A stretch of 64,000 nt of DNA from positions 1 to 64,000 of the forward strand of contig CALURT010000003.1 in NCBI GenBank assembly GCA_944323245.1. The letters run 5' to 3'. Positions 1 to 7,283 of this stretch are shown here, one piece after another. The notes below the pieces were generated by a model that ran no database searches, was not told the origin of the DNA, and was given only the letters and a program-made list of their open reading frames with translations. Numbering within the stretch: position 1 is the first letter of the stretch; the number at the start of each line of letters is the position of its first letter. The translations under genes were made by a program, and so were the position numbers. The DNA is from an uncultured Bacteroidales bacterium (lineage in GTDB: Bacteria > Bacteroidota > Bacteroidia > Bacteroidales > UBA932).

Positions 1-97
1 TAACAAGCGCCTGCGGAGCAAGTCAGGATTAGAAGGAGGCACGGAGTGGCGACTGAAACATCCTGCGACCCGCTACTCTTAAAACTCACGGGAAATC

Positions 98-130
98 AAG
101 CACTTGTAGAGAAATCGCAGGTGCTTTTTT
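98..130 (+). terminator. Rho-independent terminator
   Basis: A 9-bp stem (AAGCACTTG at 98-106 with CAGGTGCTT at 118-126, one G-U pair) is followed by six T. It presumably ends a plus-strand transcript that begins left of the window. Positions 1-97 hold no gene I can name; a short open frame ends at 82. Confidence 0.7.
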
Positions 131-186
131 CGTATATGGAGGTGTATGAAACCGGTATCTAATGAGTGATAATGGAAAAATAAGGC

Positions 187-354
187 GGCGCCAGCGATGC
201 CCGGAATGCGGGTTATTGGACATCATCAAATGTCCACCCAGCCCGCCTGCGGCGTTAGGGGGGATTATGCTCGCTGACGCTGCGCATTCCCCCTTCTGCT
301 TGCTGCGGGGCTCATGCGAGAAAGGCTTGTCAGCTGCGCTGACTTAGGCTTTCT
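187..354. other. Hairpin-rich intergenic DNA
   Basis: No convincing gene lies between the terminator at 130 and the tRNA at 434. The stretch holds several small inverted repeats: TGGACAT/ATGTCCA at 217-236, GTCAGC-TGC-GCTGAC near 329-343 inside a wider AGAAAG/CTTTCT pair, and G-rich/C-rich arms near 258-293. A similar hairpin-dense stretch occurs at 43061-43290, although the sequences are not alike. The function is unknown; REP-like extragenic DNA is a guess. Confidence 0.35.
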
Positions 355-396
355 GTTTTATATAGCCTTGTGTGCAAGCTCACGGCTATATAAAAC
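355..396. repeat. Perfect 13-bp inverted repeat
   Basis: GTTTTATATAGCC and its exact reverse complement enclose a 16-nt loop. It lies directly downstream of the tRNA-Ser terminator (minus sense) and has no T-run of its own. It may be a second transcription barrier or a dispersed palindrome. Confidence 0.6.
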
Positions 397-427
397 AAAA
401 AAGCCTGAACTCTTCGAGTTCAAGCCT
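395..427 (-). terminator. Terminator of tRNA-Ser
   Basis: On the minus strand a stem pairing GCTTGAACTC with GAGTTCAGGC around a GAA loop ends in TTTTTTGTTTT. It starts six bases after the tRNA 3' end. Confidence 0.85.
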
Positions 428-433
428 TTCTTG

Positions 434-521
434 CGGAGAGAGGGGGATTCGAACCCCCGTGACCCTTTAGGAGTCAACACGCTTTCCAGGCGTGCCTCTT
501 AAGCCACTCGAGCATCTCTCC
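434..521 (-). tRNA. tRNA-Ser (anticodon GGA)
   Basis: The 88-nt minus-strand sequence folds as a class II tRNA. The acceptor stem GGAGAGA pairs with TCTCTCC and the discriminator base is G. The anticodon stem is CACGC/GCGTG with loop CTGGAAA, so the anticodon is GGA, reading UCC and UCU serine codons. A long variable arm and a T-arm with GGTTCGAATCC follow. CCA is not encoded (the genome continues CAA), so it must be added after transcription. The gene has its own -7 box upstream and its own terminator downstream. Confidence 0.97.
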
Positions 522-527
522 TGACAC

Positions 528-575
528 AAAAACGGTGCAAATATACGAAAAAATTGAATATCTGCACCGTTTTTT
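528..575. terminator. Bidirectional terminator behind the META gene
   Basis: AAAAACGGTGCA.ATAT (528-544) and its near-perfect complement (558-575) form a long stem with A/T runs on both outer sides. It ends the minus-strand META-domain gene two bases after its stop codon. The left arm also contains the -7 box of the tRNA-Ser gene. Confidence 0.7.
538..545 (-). promoter_or_regulatory. -7 box for tRNA-Ser
   Basis: The minus strand reads TATATTTG, an exact match to the Bacteroidetes -7 pattern TAnnTTTG, 17 nt before the tRNA. No TTTG is seen at the -33 spacing. The box lies inside the terminator stem of the preceding gene. Confidence 0.55.
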
Positions 576-576
576 A

Positions 577-984
577 TCATTTGCCGAGTTCCATTACAAC
601 TTTTCCTTCAGAATCAAGGAATTTCAGCGATTCAGAATTTCCTTTTACCTTGTTTACATTGCGCAATGATTCGAGAACTGCGGCTTCGGTTTTCATATTC
701 TGCTCAGGTCCGGCCATCATCGTAGTAGCCATATTGCCGAAAGTCAGTTTATTGCCATCCATCGTATAAGCTCCGTTCATGATATTGCATCCTGTGAATC
801 CGTGAACTCTTTTCTCTGAGACATTGAATTCTATGAACGGTGATCTTTCGTCTCCGACGATGCTTACATCTTCTCCGTTGACTTTCAGAATGTTCCACTT
901 TCCGGCAATGTCCGGTGTCCCGCAACACGATATGGCAGCGATAAAGGTGATACCCAATGCCAAAACCGATAGAAATTTTTTCAT
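577..984 (-). CDS. META-domain (HslJ-like) lipoprotein
   Basis: This encodes 135 residues. A hydrophobic signal of about 18 residues ends in AAISCC, a plausible lipobox, so the mature protein is probably anchored in the envelope. The rest is a single META domain: GKWNILKVNG opens it, FTGCNIMNGAY carries the typical G-C-N core, and a second strand set follows from about 75 to 130. HslJ-like META proteins are linked to heat and novobiocin tolerance in Escherichia coli; the biochemical role is not known. The gene is monocistronic, ends in the 528-575 terminator, and has no close functional neighbour. Confidence 0.85.
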   Translation of the reverse strand: MKKFLSVLALGITFIAAISCCGTPDIAGKWNILKVNGEDVSIVGDERSPFIEFNVSEKRVHGFTGCNIMNGAYTMDGNKLTFGNMATTMMAGPEQNMKTEAAVLESLRNVNKVKGNSESLKFLDSEGKVVMELGK

Positions 985-1064
985 GACAATAGTAATTTAG
1001 ATTTAAACCGGCACAAATCTATCAATAAGCATGCCTGAATGTTATCATTATCACTTCCGGCATA

Positions 1065-1169
1065 TTACAATGCTTCAATCTCTGAAAGTGCCAGACCGGT
1101 CGCCTGCATAATTGTCTCTATCGGCAGATTCATCGCTTTCATCGACTTTGCGACAGTGACGATACCTTT
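1065..1169 (-). pseudogene. Remnant: C-terminus of an Rpn/PD-(D/E)XK nuclease-family protein
   Basis: The minus strand keeps an open frame of about 34 codons ending in AKSMKAMNLPIETIMQATG and then LALSEIEAL-stop. This looks like the C-terminal tail of Rpn-type recombination-promoting nucleases (often called PD-(D/E)XK family transposases), where a helix with K-x-M-G-L-P/I-E-x-I precedes L-S-x-E-E-I. The catalytic part is missing. Coding similarity stops where the dispersed repeat at 1170-1262 begins, so the gene was cut there. The family call rests on this short tail only. Confidence 0.5.
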
Positions 1170-1262
1170 CGCTTCGCTCGGTCAGGATGACAGGGAAATC
1201 AGGTCCTTCGACTGCGCTCAGGACGACAAAACTGCGGTCAGGATGACAAGCGCAGCCGAAGG
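1170..1262. repeat. Cluster of three dispersed intergenic repeat units
   Basis: Three related units follow each other: CTTCGCTCGGTCAGGATGAC, GACTGCGCTCAGGACGAC and CTGCGGTCAGGATGAC. They match a family of short extragenic repeats scattered through many Bacteroidetes genomes. A relative (TTTCGAGCGCAGTCGAG) lies at 18423-18450. The cluster touches the end of the PorV-like gene at 1266 and the broken gene at 1169. Confidence 0.55.
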
Positions 1263-1265
1263 CGG

Positions 1266-2180
1266 TCAGAAGGCGTAGCCTACGGAGAAGGCCATGGTAT
1301 TGCGGAGATAGGAGTCCGCAGGAGCGATAAGGTAGGCCGCATTGAGACGTACCCCGAAAATGTTCACTCCAAGCCCGACCGAGGTGAAAGACGGCAGCAC
1401 GGTATTCGCCCCGCCGTAATGATACCCCGCACGGACATCGACCCAGCCGAGAATGTCATACTCGGTACTTGCCGAAGCCATGAAACCGTACCCGGACTGA
1501 TAATCAGCCTCCGCACTGACCGTCAGCCCAAAGATGCTGTAAGACGCACCGGCACGCACGAGCATCGGGATATCGTAGCCCCCGTACCCGTAATCGGCCT
1601 TGGTCCCGAGATTGGACACCCCGACACCGATATTGACGCCCTTGATGCTGTACGTCGCATGAATGTCGGCAGCGAAGACCGTAGCGGAAGCCTCCGGCGC
1701 AATTCCGGATGCCCCCAATTTGAAATTCGCACCCACTGCAAGACCATCTATAATCCTGCAGGCCACGCCGACACCGAACATTCCCTCTTTCGGACGGAAC
1801 ATGTCGGAAGTCAAACCGTTGGCCTCCATCATCAGATAAGGCTGCTCGATGAGATATTTCCCGGAAACCCCCACGGCAAGACGTTTCCCGATTTTGCTGA
1901 AACCGCCGATACCGACGATTCCCGTATTGAAACCTGACGGCTGCCACAGGGTATAACCCAAATCAGTCATCCCGTAACCGTCCTCGTACAATGCCGCAGC
2001 GGCAATATTGTTCTCTACAACACCGCCGGAAGCTCCGGCAGCAATCGATGCATAGCCCAATCCCATAGTCTCCACATCATTGCCGATACCCATGAATGTC
2101 ATCGACTGGGCGCCTGCAGGAATTGCACAGGCAATTCCGACAAAAATTGCGCAAATATATTTTACCAATGAAATTTTCAT
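1266..2180 (-). CDS. PorV/PorQ-like outer-membrane barrel (locus A)
   Basis: This encodes 304 residues. A signal peptide (1-24, ending PAGA|Q) is followed by an N-terminal motif GNDVETMGLGYASIAAGASG like that of PorV/PorQ proteins (FadL-related barrels), then alternating strands and a final aromatic residue in GYAF, typical of outer-membrane beta-barrels. PorV and PorQ serve the type IX secretion system; PorV shuttles cargo from the translocon to the attachment complex. The gene lies 21 bp behind a subtilase with a T9SS sorting domain and has a paralogue in the same place in locus B (21856). I infer a dedicated shuttle or anchor for that protease. A general barrel of another role remains possible. 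Confidence 0.7.
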   Translation of the reverse strand: MKISLVKYICAIFVGIACAIPAGAQSMTFMGIGNDVETMGLGYASIAAGASGGVVENNIAAAALYEDGYGMTDLGYTLWQPSGFNTGIVGIGGFSKIGKRLAVGVSGKYLIEQPYLMMEANGLTSDMFRPKEGMFGVGVACRIIDGLAVGANFKLGASGIAPEASATVFAADIHATYSIKGVNIGVGVSNLGTKADYGYGGYDIPMLVRAGASYSIFGLTVSAEADYQSGYGFMASASTEYDILGWVDVRAGYHYGGANTVLPSFTSVGLGVNIFGVRLNAAYLIAPADSYLRNTMAFSVGYAF

Positions 2181-2201
2181 AAGCCTTAAATCCCGCTGTC
2201 A

Positions 2202-4859
2202 TCAAAGTTTAACGAATGTCTTGGTCAATTTGTCCGAGCCCATGACTATTTCCATCCTGTAAACGCCTCCCGGCAGCCCTGAAACGTCAATCGTTGCAGG
2301 AGCGAACGGAGAAATGTCCACCGAACCCGAAAGCACGCAACGCCCGTTGGAAGCGTAAATTCCGTATGAAACGGAAGTGTCTTCACCGGCACGCAGATAA
2401 AGCAGGTCGGTGACAGGGTTAGGATAGGATTCCACGATGTCATCTCCGTTCTTCACAAGGACTTTGAATGCCTGGCTGGCGGACGCACCCCTGACGTCAG
2501 TCCCGGTAACCGTCACGTCGCAATACCCGTAATTCATCGTGGTGAGGTTGAAATTCCCCTTTGCGTAAGTCATATTCAGCACGGAAGGGTCGCTGATTTC
2601 TATCGTGTACGCCAGCTGTTCACCGTCATCATCCTTGAAATAATCCGAGGCAGGGAAAACTATTGTCCCGTTGTTTCTCGACGAGAACACGAGATTTTCA
2701 AAGTTCTTGGCCACGTAAGGTTCATGGTTTTCGAGAATCGTATATTCCGCCTCGGCGGAAGTCGAAGCCCCGTAAATATCCGTGACTGTGAGACGTGCCG
2801 TATAGGTCCCGGAAGCGGCATTTGCCCCGGTAATTCTGATTATCGGCTTGTCCCTTATGATAGTATCCAATACCGCAGCTTCGGAGCCCGGTTCGAGTTC
2901 AATGGTGTAGAAATGCCCGTCGGGGTCGCTGCATCTGTATTCCAAACCTATGGTTTCATGAGGTTTCAATTCCACGGAATTTCCTGACAATGCGTTGATT
3001 ACAGGAGCGGTGTTAGGCCCTGTGGCCACCGATACCGTATTCGTGAAATCCGACTTGTTCGCAGCAAGGTCGCTTGCAACGGCCTTGAGATAATAGGTCT
3101 TTTCGAATTCCAATCCTCCGATGGTCCCCGTAAGCCTGTCGCCAGGCTCCAGATCGCCGACATAGAAGATGGCGAACATACTTTCCTCGGTCACCTCCGG
3201 CTCTGTATCGTAATAGACCAATATGGTATAAGGAGTGATGTCATCTTCATCCGCAGGAACATCCACGGAAATGGTGATGTTGTTCGACAATGCAGTCGCC
3301 TCTAAATTCGTCGGAGTCTGAGGCGGGATGCCTCCGCTGCCTGCTATAGCCAAATAGGCATTCGCCAGACCGTTTCCGAGATAGTAACTCGGGTTGAACC
3401 CGCTGATGTCGGTCACATTGTTCAGCAGCCGTTCCTTCAATGCTTCTACAGTGAAGCCGGGGCCTCCGAACCTTGATACGATGAGGGCTGCTATTCCCGA
3501 GACATGCGGACATGCCATGGATGTGCCCTGCATCATGCCGTATTTGTTGTCAGGCAATGTGCTTACGACCTGATTGCCTTTTTTGGCGTCCCCTCCAGGG
3601 GCTATGATGTCAGTCCAGTCTCCGTAATTGGAATAATAGGCCCTTTTATAATCCGCTCCTACGGAAGAGACGGCCACTATCGGTTCGTATTCGGCCGGAT
3701 AGCCGAAACTGGAGTTGTCATTGCCGGCGGCGAAAACCACAAGCCCTCCTATCATCGGGCCTGTCTGCGCTCCGTTTTCGTCGATGCCGGCATTTCTCAC
3801 AAAGTAGTCCACAGCATCCTTGAGATATTGAGGAGTATAAGTTGCGTCGGTGTAGCCCCAACTGTTCTGCGAAATCACTGCGCCGTGATCAGCGCCCCAT
3901 TTGATGGCCTCCGCTCCATCTCCTCCATCCTCGCCCTGAAATATCTGACATGACATGAGTTTCACACCGGACTGTCCCGTGGCGGCATTGCCTCCGGCCA
4001 CTCCGCAGACTCCGATGCCGTTGTTGTTCACTGCGGCTATCGTACCTGCCACGTGTGTGCCGTGGTCATCTGCCGTCACTTTAGGGCCGCCGGTCACGAA
4101 ATTGAATCCGAATCTTCTCTCTCCGGTTTCTTCAGGGTTTTCCCACATGTTGGCCGCAAGGTCCTCATGGTCGAAGTCGATACCTCCGTCCACCACGCTT
4201 ACTATCACGTCGGGGTTGCCGGTGGTGTATCTTTGCCATACAGGAATTACGTTGATGTCGCAGCCGCTGACGGAACTGTTTGCAGAACCGTCGTTGTAGT
4301 AATGCCACTGGTTGCCGAGCATAGGGTCGTCGAATACCGCATTTTCAGTACGTATGGCCTTGGCCGGGTCAATGTACTCTACCGGTCCTTCACCGCCTAT
4401 GCGCACTACCTTATGCGGGACTTCGATGGTCTCTACTCCCGGAAGGGTCAATGCGGCAGCCGCTGATTTCGTGGCTACAGTTTCGTCGTAGCGGATGACA
4501 TACCATTTGTGCAGCCCGGCTTCTCTGGTCCTTGCCTCGAATTTCCCGGCGTAAGGGAAAAGCCTTTCCATGGACGTGATTTCCAACGGTATGACGTCTG
4601 CAGACAGAGACTTCACTTCCGGCAACTCCACATTGCCTTCTTCATCGGTGGCGTTTTCGATTTCAGAGGCAAGTGCGTTGGATACCTTGACGATGAGTTT
4701 GCCAGGAACCGTGTTCGCAGGATTGTCCGTGACGGTCTCTTCTTCCGCTTCCTGCGGGAGGCTGAGGTTGTCGTAGGAGCAGCTCCATACGGCTAAAAAG
4801 CATAATAATGCTATTCCGAACGAGTTGAGGAATCTTGTTTTAATTGAGAAAATTCGCAT
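2202..4859 (-). CDS. Subtilisin-family (S8) surface protease with T9SS sorting domain (locus A)
   Basis: This encodes 885 residues. A signal with the possible lipobox residues VWSC (Cys27) is followed by a propeptide-like region (about 50-155). The S8 catalytic domain runs from about 185 to 495, with Asp224 (VVDGG), His266 (HGTH), Asn380 (AAGN) and Ser447 (GTSMA), so the active site is intact. A fibronectin-III-like domain (about 505-610) and two cadherin-like domains (about 615-800) follow. The last 75 residues, starting YPNPVTDLLYL and ending KTFVKL, form a type A T9SS sorting domain. It should act on the cell surface or be released. It is the fourth gene of locus A, after a hairpin at 4877-4908. 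Substrate unknown. Confidence 0.88.
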   Translation of the reverse strand: MRIFSIKTRFLNSFGIALLCFLAVWSCSYDNLSLPQEAEEETVTDNPANTVPGKLIVKVSNALASEIENATDEEGNVELPEVKSLSADVIPLEITSMERLFPYAGKFEARTREAGLHKWYVIRYDETVATKSAAAALTLPGVETIEVPHKVVRIGGEGPVEYIDPAKAIRTENAVFDDPMLGNQWHYYNDGSANSSVSGCDINVIPVWQRYTTGNPDVIVSVVDGGIDFDHEDLAANMWENPEETGERRFGFNFVTGGPKVTADDHGTHVAGTIAAVNNNGIGVCGVAGGNAATGQSGVKLMSCQIFQGEDGGDGAEAIKWGADHGAVISQNSWGYTDATYTPQYLKDAVDYFVRNAGIDENGAQTGPMIGGLVVFAAGNDNSSFGYPAEYEPIVAVSSVGADYKRAYYSNYGDWTDIIAPGGDAKKGNQVVSTLPDNKYGMMQGTSMACPHVSGIAALIVSRFGGPGFTVEALKERLLNNVTDISGFNPSYYLGNGLANAYLAIAGSGGIPPQTPTNLEATALSNNITISVDVPADEDDITPYTILVYYDTEPEVTEESMFAIFYVGDLEPGDRLTGTIGGLEFEKTYYLKAVASDLAANKSDFTNTVSVATGPNTAPVINALSGNSVELKPHETIGLEYRCSDPDGHFYTIELEPGSEAAVLDTIIRDKPIIRITGANAASGTYTARLTVTDIYGASTSAEAEYTILENHEPYVAKNFENLVFSSRNNGTIVFPASDYFKDDDGEQLAYTIEISDPSVLNMTYAKGNFNLTTMNYGYCDVTVTGTDVRGASASQAFKVLVKNGDDIVESYPNPVTDLLYLRAGEDTSVSYGIYASNGRCVLSGSVDISPFAPATIDVSGLPGGVYRMEIVMGSDKLTKTFVKL

Positions 4860-4876
4860 GTCAGTGTCAATAAACG

Positions 4877-4908
4877 AAAGGCTGCCCTGATGCCTTAGGC
4901 AGCCTTTC
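4877..4908 (-). terminator. Intra-operon hairpin (attenuator-like)
   Basis: AAAGGCTGCC and GGCAGCCTTT form a perfect 10-bp stem between the lipoprotein and the protease genes. On the minus strand CCTTTCGTTTATT follows, a weak T-rich tail. It may stop part of the transcription or stabilise the upstream susCD message. Confidence 0.55.
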
Positions 4909-4930
4909 AGTTGGTTTGGTATGAATCTGA

Positions 4931-5812
4931 TTAGTCTTTAGTAGCTGTGATGCCAGGCAGGATGGCAGTCAAATATCCAAAACCGTCAATTTCGCAATAA
5001 AGACCGTAGTTCGGATCAAAAGTGAGGCCTGTCACATTTCCAGCTTGATCTTTATTTATCGTAACGGTAAGACTACCTTCATCGTATACGTCTAATTGCG
5101 AATCCAATCCGTAAAGTATTATATCAGCGCCCTGATACTGTACGTCCGGTGCAGCCTGACCAAACGGAATGGTTAGCGTAGTCATCGCATCATCAACAGT
5201 GGCATAGTATTCACATGCCGTATCGAATCCGTTGTACAACGCAGGAAGGTTCAGAATCCAAACTCTGTTTTCATCATCAGGATCGCTGCGGAACGTTGCT
5301 GTCCATGTAGTAGGTCCCGTATCATAGTCAGTTCCGGAGAACGTATATGTACCGAACAATGCTGCAAGCGGATGGTCTGTATCAAGGATGGTTACGGTAC
5401 ATTTGTTTTCAGCACCGGCCTGTACGGAACCTGTATTCGCAAATTCAACGGAAAAGGTTATGTCTCCTGTGAATTTCCCGTCAGGCAGGATTTCGAATTC
5501 GATGTACTGCGTCCTGTTTTCAGCGTCGAAGTTCAGTACACCCGAAACGGTAAGCAGTTCGAAGTTGGTCCCTGCTACCGCAGTGCCGTCCACGACCTTG
5601 AAGCTGACGCTTTCCTCAATACCTGCTACCGATGCAAGGGTTACCGGTATTTTCAGGGAAGCTCCATCGGCTTCTGTTATGCTCATTGAACCCTCGTCGA
5701 AGGCTACAAAAGCATCGGCGTCATCGAAGATGTCCGGCTTGTTTATGTCGCAGGAGGCCATTACTGCCCCGGCAGCGACCAAAGCTATTGCATATTTTAT
5801 GATGTTTTTCAT
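4931..5812 (-). CDS. Calx-beta-like surface lipoprotein (locus A)
   Basis: This encodes 293 residues. A signal with lipobox VMASC (Cys20) places it as a lipoprotein. Residues about 33-150 resemble a Calx-beta domain: ITEADGASLKIPVTL, then DGTAVAGTNFE and a closing CTVTILDTDHPLA. The C-terminal half (about 150-293) is a beta-rich domain I do not recognise. The locus B protein at 15793 has the same length and plan, and the locus C protein at 29785 occupies the same slot. Position after susD suggests a surface glycan- or peptide-binding accessory (SusE/F-like role by position), but no ligand can be named. Confidence 0.7.
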   Translation of the reverse strand: MKNIIKYAIALVAAGAVMASCDINKPDIFDDADAFVAFDEGSMSITEADGASLKIPVTLASVAGIEESVSFKVVDGTAVAGTNFELLTVSGVLNFDAENRTQYIEFEILPDGKFTGDITFSVEFANTGSVQAGAENKCTVTILDTDHPLAALFGTYTFSGTDYDTGPTTWTATFRSDPDDENRVWILNLPALYNGFDTACEYYATVDDAMTTLTIPFGQAAPDVQYQGADIILYGLDSQLDVYDEGSLTVTINKDQAGNVTGLTFDPNYGLYCEIDGFGYLTAILPGITATKD

Positions 5813-5830
5813 ATTCTTCGAAATTAATTA

Positions 5831-7270
5831 TTAATAACCTTCGTTCTGGACGAGATTTTCATTTACATCCAATTCTCTCTGAGGGATAGGCAGAGCCCAG
5901 CGGTAGTCAGGGAAAGGAATGTTCTGGTTCATCGTTCCGAGAGTGAAGTCGGTACGGGTGAGTGCGTCTCCCCAGCGGGCGAGGTCGAAGACATGGTGTC
6001 CTTCCCATGCGAGCTCCATACGTCTTTCATTCTTGATATCCTGAATCGTTACGGAACCGATGGAAGCCACGCCCCTGTTGCTCCTGATGGTGTTGATGTC
6101 AGATTCCGGAGTGACGCCGGCTATAGTAGCTCCGTTTTTGAGGGCTTCGGCACGGTTCAGATACATCTCGGAGAGACGGAGCACGATGATGTTGTTTGCA
6201 TCAGGGGAACCTTCGCCTTTCCCTGGGTATTTGGCCGTCCACTTCCTGCCTTTGCCGTTGTTTGTGTCAGTAGTCCTGAATCCGGCGGTATATCTGATGT
6301 CGTTCTGGTCGTAGAGTGCAAGGAGGTCGTTGCTTACCATGGCATCGCCTGAGCCGTCAGGGCTTGTCATCCATGTGATGTCTTCCCAGTTGCCGTGCGA
6401 GTAGTTCGATTTGGAACTGAAAACTTCGAAGATAACCTCTCCGCCTTCGCCTGCTATGTTCTTGCCCCAAACATCAGGATACTCGGCGGGGGTCCACATC
6501 TGATAGTTGCCGCTGTTTATGACGAGGGTGGCGTAGTCGGCTGCCTTCTGCCAGTTGCCCATATAGAGATAAACCCTTGAAAGCAAAGCCCTTATAGCGT
6601 CGAGGTTGGCCGCAGCCTTAGAGTCGGTGCCGTCCAAGCGAACGTATTCAGGGTCGATGATGGTCTCTGCTTCAGTAAGGTCAGTCACAATCTGCTCATA
6701 TACCTTGGCGACAGTCTCCCTTGCAGGCTTGCCTTCAGAGTCCGTATGGAGGACTACAGGTACGCCGAGGGATTCCGACTTGTAGGTGTACGGCTGTGCG
6801 TATGTGATGACGCAGTCGAAATGTGCAAGAGCCCTGATGAAGAGGCACTCTGCCTTCAGGTTGTTGAGGTCCTGCTCGGTCACGTCTGTTTCGGTCTTCC
6901 CTGCAAGATTGTCGATAATGTTGTTGGCTGCGGCTATGGTGACGTATGCGTAGGACCATATTCCTGTAGAGTTGGTAGGAAGATAGTTCCAGTTATACTC
7001 CTGAGTGAAACGGTTGGAGTTACGGACGTCGTCCTTGACTCCGTTACCTGAGCGCATGTCAGTACCGAGGGTAAAGACCTGCCCGTACCAGCCGATTTCC
7101 GACAGATAGCCGTAAAGTCCGGCTGTGGCGCTGTTCAGTCCGTCGTATGTGCTGAGAGTGATTTCGTTGCTCTGCTCGAGCTTAGGCTCCCTTACGAGGA
7201 AATCCTGACAAGCTGTAAGTCCCGACACGAATGCTGCCGAGAACAGTATCATATATAATATTCTTTTCAT
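5831..7270 (-). CDS. SusD/RagB-family lipoprotein (locus A)
   Basis: This encodes 479 residues. The start used is ATG at 7270, because the longer frame would start with TTG. The lipobox is GLTAC, followed by QDFL as in most SusD proteins. Four TPR-like helical pairs and a C-terminal region with IRSNRG and ERRMELAWEGHHVFDLARWG are typical of the family. SusD caps its TonB-dependent partner and opens to deliver ligand. The gene starts 14 bp after the locus A susC stop. Its closest relative in the window is locus B SusD (14339), with shared stretches such as EITLSTY and KVYEQIVTDLTEAE. Ligand unknown; presence of a secreted protease in the operon hints at peptides. Confidence 0.93.
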   Translation of the reverse strand: MKRILYMILFSAAFVSGLTACQDFLVREPKLEQSNEITLSTYDGLNSATAGLYGYLSEIGWYGQVFTLGTDMRSGNGVKDDVRNSNRFTQEYNWNYLPTNSTGIWSYAYVTIAAANNIIDNLAGKTETDVTEQDLNNLKAECLFIRALAHFDCVITYAQPYTYKSESLGVPVVLHTDSEGKPARETVAKVYEQIVTDLTEAETIIDPEYVRLDGTDSKAAANLDAIRALLSRVYLYMGNWQKAADYATLVINSGNYQMWTPAEYPDVWGKNIAGEGGEVIFEVFSSKSNYSHGNWEDITWMTSPDGSGDAMVSNDLLALYDQNDIRYTAGFRTTDTNNGKGRKWTAKYPGKGEGSPDANNIIVLRLSEMYLNRAEALKNGATIAGVTPESDINTIRSNRGVASIGSVTIQDIKNERRMELAWEGHHVFDLARWGDALTRTDFTLGTMNQNIPFPDYRWALPIPQRELDVNENLVQNEGY

Positions 7271-7283
7271 ATTCAATCCCTAA

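Noticed and set aside
2-82. Open plus-strand frame at the left edge, possible C-terminus of a gene
   Set aside because: Only 26 codons are visible, no family is recognisable, and the peptide resembles the spurious frames often seen over non-coding RNA-like DNA.
314-502. 62-codon plus-strand frame
   Set aside because: It runs through the tRNA-Ser gene and its terminator in antisense, so it is not coding.
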